Below are positions 23,906-36,000 of a DNA stretch of 64,000 nucleotides, one piece after another. Source of the DNA: Heliocidaris tuberculata (Eukaryota; Echinodermata; Echinoidea; Camarodonta; Echinometridae); assembly GCA_025618425.1 (NCBI GenBank), contig CM046832.1, positions 65,831,495-65,895,494 on the forward strand, in the 5' to 3' direction. Under the pieces are notes generated by a model. That model saw nothing but the letters and a program-made list of their open reading frames with translations, made no database searches and was not told where the DNA came from. The position numbers and the translations under genes were made by a program. Positions within the stretch are counted from its first letter, which is position 1. Every line of letters starts with the position of its first letter.

Positions 23906-25530
23906 CATGCCAATAGTTCAGTCTTATCAAAGAGATGATTAAAGTAATAAAAAAGTGAATCGTCAAACCCTATAACCCTTACAGTACATACATGTATATC
24001 AGCTAGTTCATTAAACTGGCTTAAAGTAGATATTCATTGATTTTTAAAACTGACTTAATTTTCATTTTTGCGTAGGTGAAGCTTAGACCGGACAAGTTTG
24101 TCAAAATTCGACGCTTGCAAACATTCGAAGTAATGATTATTATCAATTACAAATTGCTAAAATACAGCCCCGACATAGCACCTGAACAGCTCTCCGAAAG
24201 CCGCTGAAATGTGTGACGTCAAAGGGAGGACGTTAATTGCACAAGCAGACGATGTCCCATAACATCTCACATATTTTCAGTGCCTGTTTTGTCATCTTCT
24301 CCTCAGTTATTTCACTTCACTAGCATTAGTCTATTATGTTTAATCCATATATTGCCTTACTCTAAACCCCGTGCATGGGTTTATTTGGATGGAAAATGAA
24401 GCGTTACAAGAATAAAGGAATCAGTTGCTTGTAAACAAAATAGAGGCCATTTCATTCACAGCTGCATACACCGCTGGACGTTCGGCGTTGAATGAGGGAT
24501 AACTACCGTCCTTGCAATCATTCAGCGGGCATTTCAATTTGAAAGTGTGGTTTCTTTGATTGTTCATTAACCCTCATCCTATATATTTACAAACAAAAGA
24601 TTTCAGTAATCAGAATCTGTTTCATTCGCATTTTAGAATGGTGTGAAATATGGGCACGTTTGAATACACTAAATTCTTTATAATTTGAGAAATAACTGCA
24701 CTGCACTTATGTTCATTCTTTATGGGACGTCGTCTGCTTGGACAGGATTGTTCCCTTTATTGACGTCATTGAAACATTGTTATTTTTTTGGCGAAGCGCT
24801 TGTATATCGCAGATGCTGGGAGGTAGTTTTATTTGTATTATTGTTTAATTACCTGATATGTAGTTGACTTTAAACTGATACGATTGCTATCTGTTAACTT
24901 GCCAGTTTCTAGTGATACATTATTTATCATATTTGTGATTTTCTTTGAATGTGTACTTTAATGGCTTGTAATACAAGTGCAACATTAACATTTATTTTGG
25001 AAACTGACTACATGACTAAGTGACTCAAGTAAAACAAAAGTAATTGCTAAACCATAATAAAACTGTTTGATACTGCTAAAAATTGTAAATTGCTGACTTT
25101 GACTTTTTGCCACATTTGACTTTTTGCCACAGGAAGACAGGTTGCAAGTAAAAAGATAGAAGATCAAAACTGTAGTTCATACTACTAGCTTGAAATATAA
25201 GTGGAATAGTAATCTGTTTGAGACTGCGCATATTGCAAGATATCCCAGGCTGGGGTTTATGGGGAAACATGTGTTACATGTATACATGTAGATTAATCCA
25301 TCTCCAAATGGTTAATATCAATTTCAATATTGGTCTGTGTTATACATGTATAACAAGTGTATACGAGCATAAAACAACTGATCTTAACATCTATATTGGC
25401 ACATTCTCGTACGGTTACGGCGAACGATGTTATGAGTTCCTGTTCAAAATACCACTCAATCAAGCAAGGTGCACGAAAATAGCGGGGTTTTTTGCATGCC
25501 CTGAGGTAATAATTTGAGCTAAAATTAAAA
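23906..25530. other. interior of the composite hAT-like element
   Basis: AT-rich with no recognisable protein. A 15-bp tandem duplication of TTTGACTTTTTGCCACA type lies near 25100-25133. Confidence 0.4.
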
Positions 25531-25836
25531 GTGGAAAACAGAAAAAATCACCGGTCTCATTGCCGGTCTCAGCCCGATTTTCGCCAGAGTCACGAGTCAC
25601 GAGTCACCATTGGTCAAGTCCGAGTCCGAGACCGAGTCCTTGTGGCTCGAGTCCGAGTCCAAGTCCCAAGAAAGAGGGACTCGAGACCGGTCTACAGCAC
25701 TGCATGTATGTATACCATGAATGTTAGTTGAAATGTTAATAAAGTTCTTAATTATGCTCTTTTTCCCCAATTTTCCTCTCCATTTTATTTCTTCAAATCC
25801 ACAAAATTCTCTATTTTCACAAGATTCTACTGTACA

Positions 25837-26230
25837 TTAAAGTGATTTGGTAACTTTGTAGAGGCTTGATAAAATCTGAGCTGCCTGGCCTGACATGCTA
25901 TCAGTGAATGTAATATGGTGTAAAAATGAAGCCCAGGAAAAAAAAAAGCACTTCAAAATCATCATGTGCTTCACCAAAAATATGCAAGTGACCGGAAATG
26001 CCAGACTCATTTGCCCACATAGACTCAGTGTTAGACTATAGCGTATGGCCATATGCTTTCGTAAATGGGAGTATTCAGTCATAGATATCTTAATAATAGC
26101 ATTATATATTTGAAAACCTTTCTATGCCTGGCTATTTATTTATCCTTCTGAACATCATTATACAATGACAGATATCAAAATTCAACAATTTAGTAAATCA
26201 AGCCTCCACAAAGTTACCGAATTCCTTTAA
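25837..26230. mobile_element. TTAA-flanked MITE E
   Basis: The element at 25841-26226 has ~30-bp imperfect inverted ends: AGTGATTTGGTAACTTTGTA, and on the right, in reverse, AGGAATTCGGTAACTTTGTG, both continuing to GAGGCTTGAT. TTAA is on each side. No coding capacity. Confidence 0.85.
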
Positions 26231-26382
26231 GTGCAGTAACGTTAGAAGTGTTCTTTCGAATAACTTCTCGCACAAAGATCTTTCAATATCCCAAACATTG
26301 TACAATGTCCTGTCTTGCTTTCAGATTTGAGACTCAGGCTAAAGAGAGAATTAGTGTACATGTAGCATACAGTTTGTAGGCT

Positions 26383-27929
26383 TTAAAGGAAACCAAAACC
26401 CAAGGAGAGAATCAATGTTATTGGAAAGTGAAAATTCAGAGAAGCACTTTACAAAAAGTTTCATTAAAGGCATTGATTAACTTTGCCCAGGATTGAAAAA
26501 AAAAAATCACTGTTCCAGCTAATGCTGTAATCATAATTCCAAACCTTTAGCTCAGACAGGAATCGCCTGAGTTTTATAAGCTGATCGGTCGTTTATATAT
26601 CAAGATATTTACGATTGAACATTGATGTCGGGATAGAGTACACCGAACCCTAAAGAACTCTTACGGTTGGCATACCTCGCTCTATCACAGAATACCGTAC
26701 GGGCTGGAAACCCGCTCTGAAATCGCCAAGCGCTGGTGCTTGGTTTTTGTGACTGCAGCGCAGCAAAGAAGCCGAGCGACTTGCGCTAGCGATTGATCGC
26801 GATTTTCTCTTTTTTAGGATAGTAAACGGGTTCCATTTTCTCTCATACTTACACATATCCTTAATTATGTAGTTAGAGGACTGCACACAATTCACTGGCA
26901 TTTGAGCTGATTTTACAATTTTTCACAAAGTTAATCAATCACTTTAAAATTGGTTAAAAAATGAGAGAGTTATGGAAGTTTGAAAAGTCTCGTTTTACTT
27001 TCTATGGGGATCCTCAAATTGGCAAAATTGCTTCAAAATGGCTGATTTTGTGAACAACTCTCCATTTGTTTTGTACACAGATTTTCAGATTTTCCCCATT
27101 ATCTTTCAAGGTGCAGTTAATCTCCTTCTGAGCTCAACATATATAATGGGAAAATGTATTTTACACCACATATGTCGAGTTCAGGAGGAGACAAGGAGCA
27201 CCCTGAGAGATAATGGGGAAAATCTGAAAATCTGTGTACAAAACAAATGGAGAGTTGTTCACAAAATCAGCCATTTTGAAGCAATTTTGCCAATTTGAGG
27301 ATCCCCATAGAAAGTAAAACGAGACTTTTCAAACTTCCATAACTCTCTCATTTTTTAACCAATTTTAAAGTGATTGATTAACTTTGTGAAAAATTGTAAA
27401 ATCAGCTCAAATGCCAGTGAATTGTGTGCAGTCCTCTAACTACATAATTAAGGATATGTGTAAGTATGAGAGAAAATGGAACCCGTTTACTATCCTAAAA
27501 AAGAGAAAATCGCGATCAATCGCTAGCGCAAGTCGCTCGGCTTCTTTGCTGCGCTGCAGTCACAAAAACCAAGCACCAGCGCTTGGCGATTTCAGAGCGG
27601 GTTTCCAGCCCGTACGGTATTCTGTGATAGAGCGAGGTATGCCAACCGTAAGAGTTCTTTAGGGTTCGGTGTACTCTATCCCGACATCAATGTTCAATCG
27701 TAAATATCTTGATATATAAACGACCGATCAGCTTATAAAACTCAGGCGAATCCTGTCTGAGCTAAAGGTTTGGAATTATGATTACAGCATTAGCTGGAAC
27801 AGTGATTTTTTTTTTTCAATCCTGGGCAAAGTTAATCAATGCCTTTAATGAAACTTTTTGTAAAGTGCTTCTCTGAATTTTCACTTTCCAATAACATTGA
27901 TTCTCTCCTTGGGTTTTGGTTTCCTTTAA
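26383..27929. mobile_element. TTAA-flanked foldback element B, 1.54-kb near-perfect palindrome
   Basis: Ends AGGAAACCAAAACCC / GGGTTTTGGTTTCCT between TTAA sites at 26383-26386 and 27926-27929. The two arms (~770 bp) mirror each other without net indels: the frame at 26650-26901 (minus) and that at 27411-27662 (plus) are identical mirror images, and both pair sums equal 54312. The centre is near 27156. The 83-codon frame looks non-functional (no known domain). The core is shared with element A. Confidence 0.92.
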
Positions 27930-27947
27930 TTTCATTTATCATGCATC

Positions 27948-28768
27948 TTAACCCTGTACATGTATATCAACTGGGGGGGGGGGTCAATTTGACCCCCCCC
28001 CCTGTAGTACTTTAGCGACTACTCCGGAACTGCGGCAGATATCAAGTTATCTTTTCATGACCTTTTTCTTTGAAGCCTTGCGCAACTTTTGGTACTACTA
28101 AATTTGCGAAGATCGGATCAAGCATTAGAAGGTCACATGACAATTAAGGGTCAAAGGTCATCCCAAAACAGTGACTTTTCCATACATGTACATGTGTGTA
28201 TAATAGAATGGACATGTTCTGAAACTTGTGAAATACAATCCATTTTTCCCATATAATTGTTTTTTTTCCTTGCCTTTATGGTTGTCATATCTAATATCAT
28301 TATCAAAATAATACAAAACATAAAAAATATGAATAATAGAATACAAAAGAAATGAAAAACTAAGGAATAGATAAGCAATATATATGCAAATTTCATGCAT
28401 GCTAATTTTAAAATTCAAATAGAGAAAACCATAATAAACAAAGTAAATACCTAAATCTTATCCATGTCTGTAACAAAACATAAAAAGTGTAATATTTTTT
28501 ATTATGTTTTTCTTTAAAAATTAGGAAAATTAGCAAAAATTAGCAAAAATTAGCATTCTTTGGTAATTAATATGCACATAATTTGCATATTTAACATTGG
28601 ACCATTTAAATGAAAACATGAACGCATTGCTAATATACTTCAACGTACCTCCATGCAAACTTTGTGTGAATCGGACGTTCGGTCTCCGAGATCTTAGGGG
28701 GGTTCATATTGACTACCCCTCCCCCAGTAAAAACCTGGTCTGAAATAGCCCAGTTAAAATAGGGTTAA
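27948..28768. mobile_element. probable piggyBac-type TTAA element with G-tract palindrome
   Basis: The element at 27952-28764 is bounded by TTAA with CCCT...AGGG ends. Both ends contain AACTGGG shortly inside (27969 on the left; reversed near 28750). Near the left end is a hairpin of G11-TCAA-T-TTGA-C10 (about 27973-28002). There is no coding capacity; the low-complexity interior is AT-rich. Confidence 0.55.
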
Positions 28769-29399
28769 ACTACTCGCTACTGAACAACAGCAAAACAAGA
28801 AGATGTATGGGTCCTAAATTTCCTAAACTGGTTCTAAGATGAAGTTGGTGAATGTCACAGCATGACATCTGAGTTCGGTTTAATGAAAAAAAGGAAGGCA
28901 GCTGAGAGTCATCTGACCCCAAACCAGTATTGCATGAAATCTCTGAAAGAATACCAGTCAAGTCAAATTCAAAGCCCATGTACACTATATACACTGTACA
29001 TGTATGTATGTAAAGTTAAATAGGCCACAACGATGTTAGATGATACATAGCAGGATAAAACCTTTCTTTGCTCCGCACTGTGAAGTTCCTTTTTTCTTTT
29101 CTTTTTCCCTCTTTTTTTTTTTTTCTCCTCATATTGAATGAAAGGTGAAAAAAATCTACATCCTGACCTGGTCAATATGAAAATTCCCACATGAAAAAAA
29201 CAGTGTGCAATAGGCAATTATACAAACCTAATTTATACAAAATAACCTAAATGCAAGACCTCATTTTCACAAGTTTCTTATATTAGAAATGCTTGTTTTC
29301 AATAGTTTTTTTTTTTTGTTCCTTAATTTATGAAACTGATAAAATATGTGCTTACACAAAGAAGACAAAGATATGAATTATGCAGTTTTTTATTCCTAC
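28769..29399. other. ZIP intron, nothing recognised
   Basis: Contains a TTTTCTTTTC pyrimidine patch near 29090-29125; no element ends seen. Confidence 0.45.
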
Positions 29400-29916
29400 C
29401 TTGGCTGTGTGTTGTAGTTTGGTATCATGATGATCAAGATGTGTAACATGAGTTGTCCCATTGATAGCTCCACCAGCAGAGGGATTCACTGCTTCTCTTT
29501 CATGCCTTTTCGACATAAAACCTTGCATCATATCTGTTCTATCAGCCACTCTTTTGGACAAAGGCTGAGAAACATTGCTTCCTTGGTTCATTGAATGTGT
29601 CACATTTTCTCTGACAGTTCCAAGGCCCACATTCTCCAGGAGTTGACGAAATCCATCATATTCTAGTTTGCCATCCTTTCCATACTTGGTGAAAAGTTCT
29701 GACATGCAGTCTCCGGTCAATGGGTTGAATGTTGTACTATTCTGGTCATTGCACAAAGCTTGTCGTATTGCATCAGCTTGAGAAAGTCCTCCTCCAATCT
29801 GCGCTTCAGCACATCCAACATGTATACAGCAGAGCAATGACAGCATGAACATATAGAACATCAGAGTAATAATGACAGCTGTATAGGCTGCTCTACATTT
29901 ATTTGGAGATGCCATT
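29400..29916 (-). CDS. ZIP zinc transporter (LIV-1 subfamily), first coding exon with signal sequence
   Basis: The coding part is 29915-29400 (172 codons, ends in phase 0). The acceptor is a T-rich tract ending TTTTACAG before 29916, with the ATG one base into the exon; the donor is AAG|GTAGGA. The ATG chosen is the first in the exon; an upstream in-frame ATG lies in the intron. The protein starts with a hydrophobic signal segment (residues about 13-33), likely cut near A36. The ectodomain contains E-L-F-T-K-Y-G-K-D-G-K-L-E-Y-D-G-F-R-Q-L (residues 73-92) and L-L-E-N-V-G-L-G, the helix-rich domain of LIV-1 ZIPs, plus N-x-S/T glycosylation sites and a His-rich end. ZIPs import zinc, and sometimes iron or manganese, into the cytosol. 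The paralogue (ZIP4/6/10/12 versus 8/14) cannot be fixed without the missing exons. Confidence 0.9.
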
Positions 29917-32823
29917 CTGTAAAAGATAAAATGATATAAGACTGTCAATCTCATGAAAACACAAGCTGCACATCCTTAGTCAAAGCTCTGGACAACTTAC
30001 AAACACAATATCTGTATACATTACATGTACATATAGTTTGAAGAAGAATTGTCATTTGAATTTAATAGGCCTTTTACACAACTTCCTGGCATGGTTTGAG
30101 TAATAACTTAAATATTAAAAATATTTTTTTTAAAAGTTATATATTTTGTGCTGTTTGGGGAGTGCAAAATTTAAAAAAAAAAAAAAAAAAATATTCATTT
30201 TCTACAATGCTAAATACAAAAAGTTTCTTCCATGGGAATAAAAGGACCTCATGCATGGAACAGTGAAATTATCAAGTATCACTGAAATGATCAATCCATA
30301 TAATTTACTTATTACAAATACTTTAGTGGTGCCATATGTATTTCTTGAATTTCTTATAATGATAAATGCAGTATACAGTGGCATAGCATTGGACCAGCCA
30401 TTTAGGGGTAATGCCACAATAGCGGGGTCGAGGACACTTTGCGAATGAAATGGTAAAGAAAAATTAAGGCCATCGAGTGAGTTGATAGCATCGAAGGGAT
30501 GCAATTTACAATTTTTCATTGCCTTTCCGCTTTCCCTTCACTTCTCTCTCTTCTCTTTTTTTATCCGCAATTCAAAATTTTGAATGGGGGCACATGCATC
30601 CTCCTGCCCACTGCAGCTATGCCATTTTATGATTCTTTTTTTTTAATCATTTCTATATTTCAAAGAAATATGTCAGTTTAAATTCCAAATATTCTACAAA
30701 GATTAAAAGAAAGAAACAATATTAATAATATAGCTCTCAAAAATTTCCAGAACATACAGTCTTGTCTAGAAAAATTAAATCCCTTGCAGTTTTTGCTTGA
30801 TAAAACCTATGCATGTACATGTTAAAGTTCATTAATATACAATCTGATTGTCAAACTATTCATTTTCCTTTCCATCATAATTTGCCCATTCAGTATGTAT
30901 TTCAGTATTTTTTGCGTCTTTGAGATATAGAAGATCATGGGTAAAAATAATTTGATAATGAGAATGTGCACTACACACTTGTTGTGGAACACAGAAGGTA
31001 ATGATTTTTTTTTTCAAAACCCTTATCTTTTTACCAACATACATTTTCCACAAAATACAGATCATTTTAACCACAATACATCCCCCCCCCACCCTTTTTG
31101 GGGGGGGGGGGTATTGATAAGACATTCCAAAATGGGGAAACTATTGAAAAATTGTACATGATTCTGATAAATATATCTCAGGCATGAAATATTCTCCATA
31201 TAAACTTCAATTTTTCTCTTAAGAAATCTTTTCTCAAAGCTGCATCCAAAAGTCATCTGAAATTATCACGCAAGCACTTCTTCATCATAGTGCAAAAAGT
31301 GTTGTACACAAGTTTTGTATTTTTAACAAATTCTCTGTTTAGACATAAAGATGAAAAGTAACTGACAAAGGAAATTATGAGAAACCACTTTGTAAAGGAT
31401 CTTCAAGTTCAACATTTCATAACTTTTATCATTCATTGTAATCAAGTTTTTCTTCAAGGAGAATTCAACCGAAATAGCAAGTTGCAAAAAACACAGAAAC
31501 AGACTGGTAAAAGGTTGAACACATTTAGATAAACATTAAGGAAGTTATGAATGTTGAAAATTGTAATCATTAAGGTACATTTGGGAGTTTTCAACTGATG
31601 GATTGGTAATGTCACTGTAATGGAATGATGGTTAATTCTCCCTCATTTCCAACACACTACTAAATGACCAACATGTCCTTTTTTCTCTCAAAATTTAGGA
31701 CTGAATTTAGGACTGGTTTTGCCAATTTGAGTTTCACATGGATCTAGATCGACTTAGATCTATGTCTATATTAATTTTAATAAACTTAACTTTCAAATAG
31801 TCATGTCTTTATTATTTGTCTTATTTTGTTCATCAGCATCTAGTAGAGGATGAAGGGGTTAGCCTGTAATTCCCTGTCTCTTCATCATGTTGGTGAAAAA
31901 CTTTGGTGAGAAACCATAGGGTTACCTACAATAACCTCGCATAAGTGTGAGTGGTGAGAAACTAAGAAACAGAGAAACTGGGGTTTCTGCGTTCACCCCA
32001 ATTATATTCCCAAATCAACATTTTTTTCTCTCTCGCTGAAGGAGACCTCTAGAGTCTACTCTAGATTTAGAATTTATGTTCTCTATTCTGCTGATATATA
32101 CATAGGTCCCATCATAGGCCCTTGCCTATGTGGGACTGTGTCCAACATTCACTGTTGCAGCAGTCACAAACAGACAACAAAATTGCTCTAAAAGTCTAAG
32201 AAAGATTTAATTTTCTTAAATTTGCTAGATTACCTGATTCAGGGACTCTTCAACTCTTACATGCCACAAATTTGGGGATTCAGAATTGAAAATGAAATTT
32301 CAAATTTTAAATAATTATTTTCCTCTCATGTATAAATTGTCTAGACTGGAAAAGGGCCCGCTGATACACACAAAAGCTATTGAAGCCTATTCACCCATAA
32401 AAGCTAGTCTGGAGTACAAGGTTATCTTCAGATAAGCTTGTAGTTACAAGTGCATAGGTCCATTCTATGTCTATATCCAATGATAATACAATCACGAATC
32501 AAATATTCAATATCTACAGAAAGTATTGTTATCAGAACTGAAAAGAAAAGCAATTGCCAATGCCAGCAAAAACTGAGGAGGAGCAAGCAAGCAGCGAGGG
32601 ACGAGGTCAGCATGCAGCCGCCGCCCGGTGTCATTGTCAAAAAGACATTGCACACAATGCACACATATCCGCACTCGCAAGCCGGTAACTCCTTTCCATT
32701 GCAATAATAGCGATACAATGCATGGCAAAGTGCAGTAGAATCAGACGCATGTGTGTGATCGCTGAAACATCGACATGGAACAAAGGCGAAATTTTTTAAA
32801 TTGATATTTTCGATGTTACTTAC
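29917..32823. other. first intron of the ZIP gene
   Basis: AT-rich with a poly-A run near 30172-30191. A C9/G12 hairpin lies at about 31075-31117, with CAATAC/GTATTG outside the homopolymers. GGAGAATTCAACC near 31460 and GGTTAATTCTCC near 31630 form a weak inverted pair. A CpG-richer patch at 32575-32690 has no convincing exon. Confidence 0.45.
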
Positions 32824-33080
32824 TTAATAATTGTACGGCACATCGGCTGTCCACCTCCAGGAATAATGTATCTTGAGTCCCACGTGCACTCTTGTTTTGA
32901 AAGTTTACAAACTGCAAAACTTTGTTGTGATTTTCGCACGGATCCACAAAATTTCCCGTGTCGTGTGCACCGGTCAGGAAAAAAAGATGGCGGGCCGTGT
33001 GCATATGCCCATGGTCGGCGGTTCGGCCTTCTTGTCACGTGACATTCGCTTTGCTGCGCTGTCATGCATATGCATGAGAA
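32824..33080 (-). promoter_or_regulatory. probable ZIP promoter and non-coding first exon
   Basis: On the minus strand a consensus donor TTATTAA|GTAAGT lies at about 32825, giving a first exon whose 5' end is not defined. Upstream (higher coordinates) the sequence is CpG-enriched. It carries the palindrome GTCACGTGAC (33034-33043, an E-box/CLEAR-type site), the palindrome TCATGCATATGCATGA (33062-33077, octamer-like), and a YY1-like AAGATGGCGGG on the plus strand near 32986. No TATA box is evident. The assignment rests on position and orientation only. Confidence 0.45.
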
Positions 33081-33099
33081 GGAAAGTGGAAGCTGCCTG

Positions 33100-36000
33100 A
33101 GCGTTTTTTTTTTTTTTTTTTTTTTCTGTAATACAAAATTAATGTACTACGCATTTATACATTCATACTACAGAGTTCTTTTTATCATACGACAGTAAAA
33201 ACATGATATGGAAGATCTGTAGCTATCTAAGCTACTAAGATGTGTAGTCTCGTATAAACAAACAGACAAACGAAATCATGGGTCATTTCTTTCGTTCTTA
33301 AAAAAAAAAAAAACTATTGTCATCTTCTTCTTTGGCCAAGGAACAATAATACCTCACCTATCGCGCAAGTAGCCTATACCAGTAGTAGATCCAGAATTTT
33401 CTGGTTCGGGAGGAGGTACAAAACAGAAAATTTCTGGAAATGGATGGGGTGGGGACAACAGAAAAGAATGCGGGAATACAGTTTTTATAAAGATTTTTCT
33501 TTTCTTTTCTTTGTTGATTTTTTACCTTTACTGACAGTTGAAAAAAATAATCATCGCAACAGCTGAATGAGGAACCCATAGGAGGAGCCTATTGTAATGT
33601 TGGTATATGACTGAAAAGATGCAATACCGTAAATCAGAGCTACGCCAGTAGCGTATAATGGGGGAAATGGGGTGGAGATGGGCAGTGGCGTATTTTGATG
33701 AGCCAAACAAACATTTTGAGGGGGGTTAAGCATCATTATAATATAGGCATACGGTGCACAATTTCTGAATCGACCCAAAAAAATCGATCTTTTTCAGTGA
33801 AAATGTAATTTTGTCAGATATCTGGTAAGTAATTTGAATTTCTTTCCTTCCTTTTTTTTTTGGGGGGGGGGGGCGGAACTTCGGGGCTGCATATGCACTG
33901 CGCAAGCGTACCAGTATACTATACCGGAACAACTAAACAGTCCTGTTATTACGTGGGCGTCATGACGTCAATCCGTTTGTAGGAGCCTCGATACACAAGA
34001 CAATGTTCATGAGCACTTCTCTACTGACGAGTGGAGGGGCCACTTACCAAATTGTATTTTAATAAAATTACAATACTCAAGATTTATATATACAATTTTA
34101 ATATTTAAAGAATAATTGAATTATAAGCACTTTTTAGGGATCAAAATCTAAAATTAAAGGGAGGCGACTGCGGCGTTCTTTTCATGCAGATTATGGGGGC
34201 AAACTTGGGTAAGGTCAAAGGGCACTTTGGGGTAAATTTCGGTGTTTTGACAGTCTGAACCCCCTTTCCTATGAAAAATGTTGTCAGTTGTATAGTTGTG
34301 ATATGCAGCTATATATATCCCTTCCTTCTGACAAAATTTGGTCCATGGTTTTAAAAGCCGGGGAAATTGATCCGACTACTAGTATTCAGGGGTGTCTGAC
34401 AACCATTTCCCGGCGATTTTTTTTTTTTTTTTTTTTCAATTTCAGGTAATTTACTTATTTAAAAAAAAGATGTAAACAGTTCGGTGTAATGATTCGTCGG
34501 TCTCTTAAAAATGACACAATCTTTTTTTGTTTACCACCTCCGCACGTGTTGTCTTCTGCACAGCTGACCTTTTACCCGAAGCATAATATATCCTCATATC
34601 ACATCCTCGCCCTTATTGTGCCTATACATAATAGTTGGGGGAGGGCGGGGTTACTCATCACTGGTAAAACAAATTCAGTGATTGATTTATCGGTGAATTT
34701 TATGGGAGACAAGTAGCTGTCGTTTTCTTTAATTATTATATGATAAAAAAATCTTGAAATTTTCCATTGACAGGTCAAAACGCTAAGTGATCAACTTACC
34801 ATTCTGATCGCATGTTCTCAATTTTGATAATGTATATAGCAGCGGCAGCGGAACCAGGGCATCATACCAAGGCATAGCCAAGTCAAATAAGGCTTTTTGT
34901 AGAAGAGGTTTGACTCCTTTTTTTGTTCACCATCCACATGATCTGCAGATTTAATGAAGATTAAATTCAAAAGATGGCATGAAGAGAACTTTCTATTTTT
35001 GATTTGTATTATCATACATTGTCAATTTTGTATTCTGAAAGAACCACCACTGTTGTTTGATACCTCTCTTAAAGAAAAAAAATATTGGAATAAAATATAA
35101 AATACCTTTGGGGGACATATGGAATAGAAACGAGTATTACATCTTGGATATGTTTTTCGCCTCCTATATTCAGAAAATCCGAATTGCAAAATATACGTAA
35201 CTTTTTATGATACATGAATCGTATCGTATATAAAGACAACAATTATTTTTAGCAGCAAATTGTAGGATATATTGAATTATCTACAAAATAATAAAGGCTT
35301 GGAAGAGGGATGGGAGTTCCATTTTATTAAAATTCTGAGGTTCTAAACATGAGGCACATCCCGTTTCGTTTATATGAATTTAATTTTTATTTACTGTAAT
35401 CATTGCATTCTTTGCAACTTGCAGGATTCTCTTTGACTCAAGGTATCTTGAAACCAGAAAGATTTGAAGCAATATATCATTGGCTGGACAACCGTCAGCT
35501 TGTATTCGGGCAGCGGCAGCGAAGTGGAATCTTTGTATCTCGTATATATTATTCAATGACAACATAAAATTACAGTGTACCCAATGAATGCAAAAAGCAC
35601 AAAAATATTTGAGATTTTAAATAAAGAAGAAAATATGAGAAGCTTACCGGTATATTAGGACATGAGCCCCTGCCTCCTTGCGAATTTATGTCCGTGTGCA
35701 TAATCTTGGTTCTTTAAGATGTGGCCTATATATGAGATTATGTTTTCATTTTTTTTTTTAAATACACCTGGTTATAGTCTTCGTTTTAAACCCAGGTGGC
35801 TCGTCGAGTATACCCGGAGCATATAGGTCTCCTATGTCCTTGGAAGAAAATTTTAGTGCGGGCTGACCTTAGATAACAGACACCTGATGAAATGAGAGAT
35901 AGGGAGCATGATATGTGCATATAATTATTTTGGTTTCACATGACAGATGAAAAGGTGAAACGTGGCTAGATATAGAAAGGGGTGTATACATTGTGTGCTG

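Larger units (their letters stand above)
20835..25710. mobile_element. composite hAT-like element with GAGTCC-rich ends
   Basis: The left end CAGTGCTGTAGTCGAGTCC (from 20843) and the right end GGTCTACAGCACTG (to 25702) are inverted. Flanking octamers are CATATATG and CATGTATG (7 of 8 identical). Inside both ends lie GAGTCC hexamer arrays; the left also holds about six 14-bp CATCCGAGTCCTGG-type units (20910-20990). Two intact hAT insertions (21152-22153 and 22715-23897) account for 2.2 kb. No transposase frame survives. It could instead be two separate copies of one family, since GTATG-type flanks are common here. Confidence 0.6.

Noticed and set aside
26650..27662. Identical 83-codon frames on opposite strands
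   Set aside because: They are mirror images produced by the palindrome; no start context, no motif, not a gene pair.
31455..31650. Weak inverted pair GGAGAATTCAACC / GGTTAATTCTCC
   Set aside because: Short and imperfect, with no TTAA flank on either side.
32560..32720. CpG-richer patch with small frames on both strands
   Set aside because: No domain, no clear splice sites; it sits in the first ZIP intron and could be regulatory or chance.
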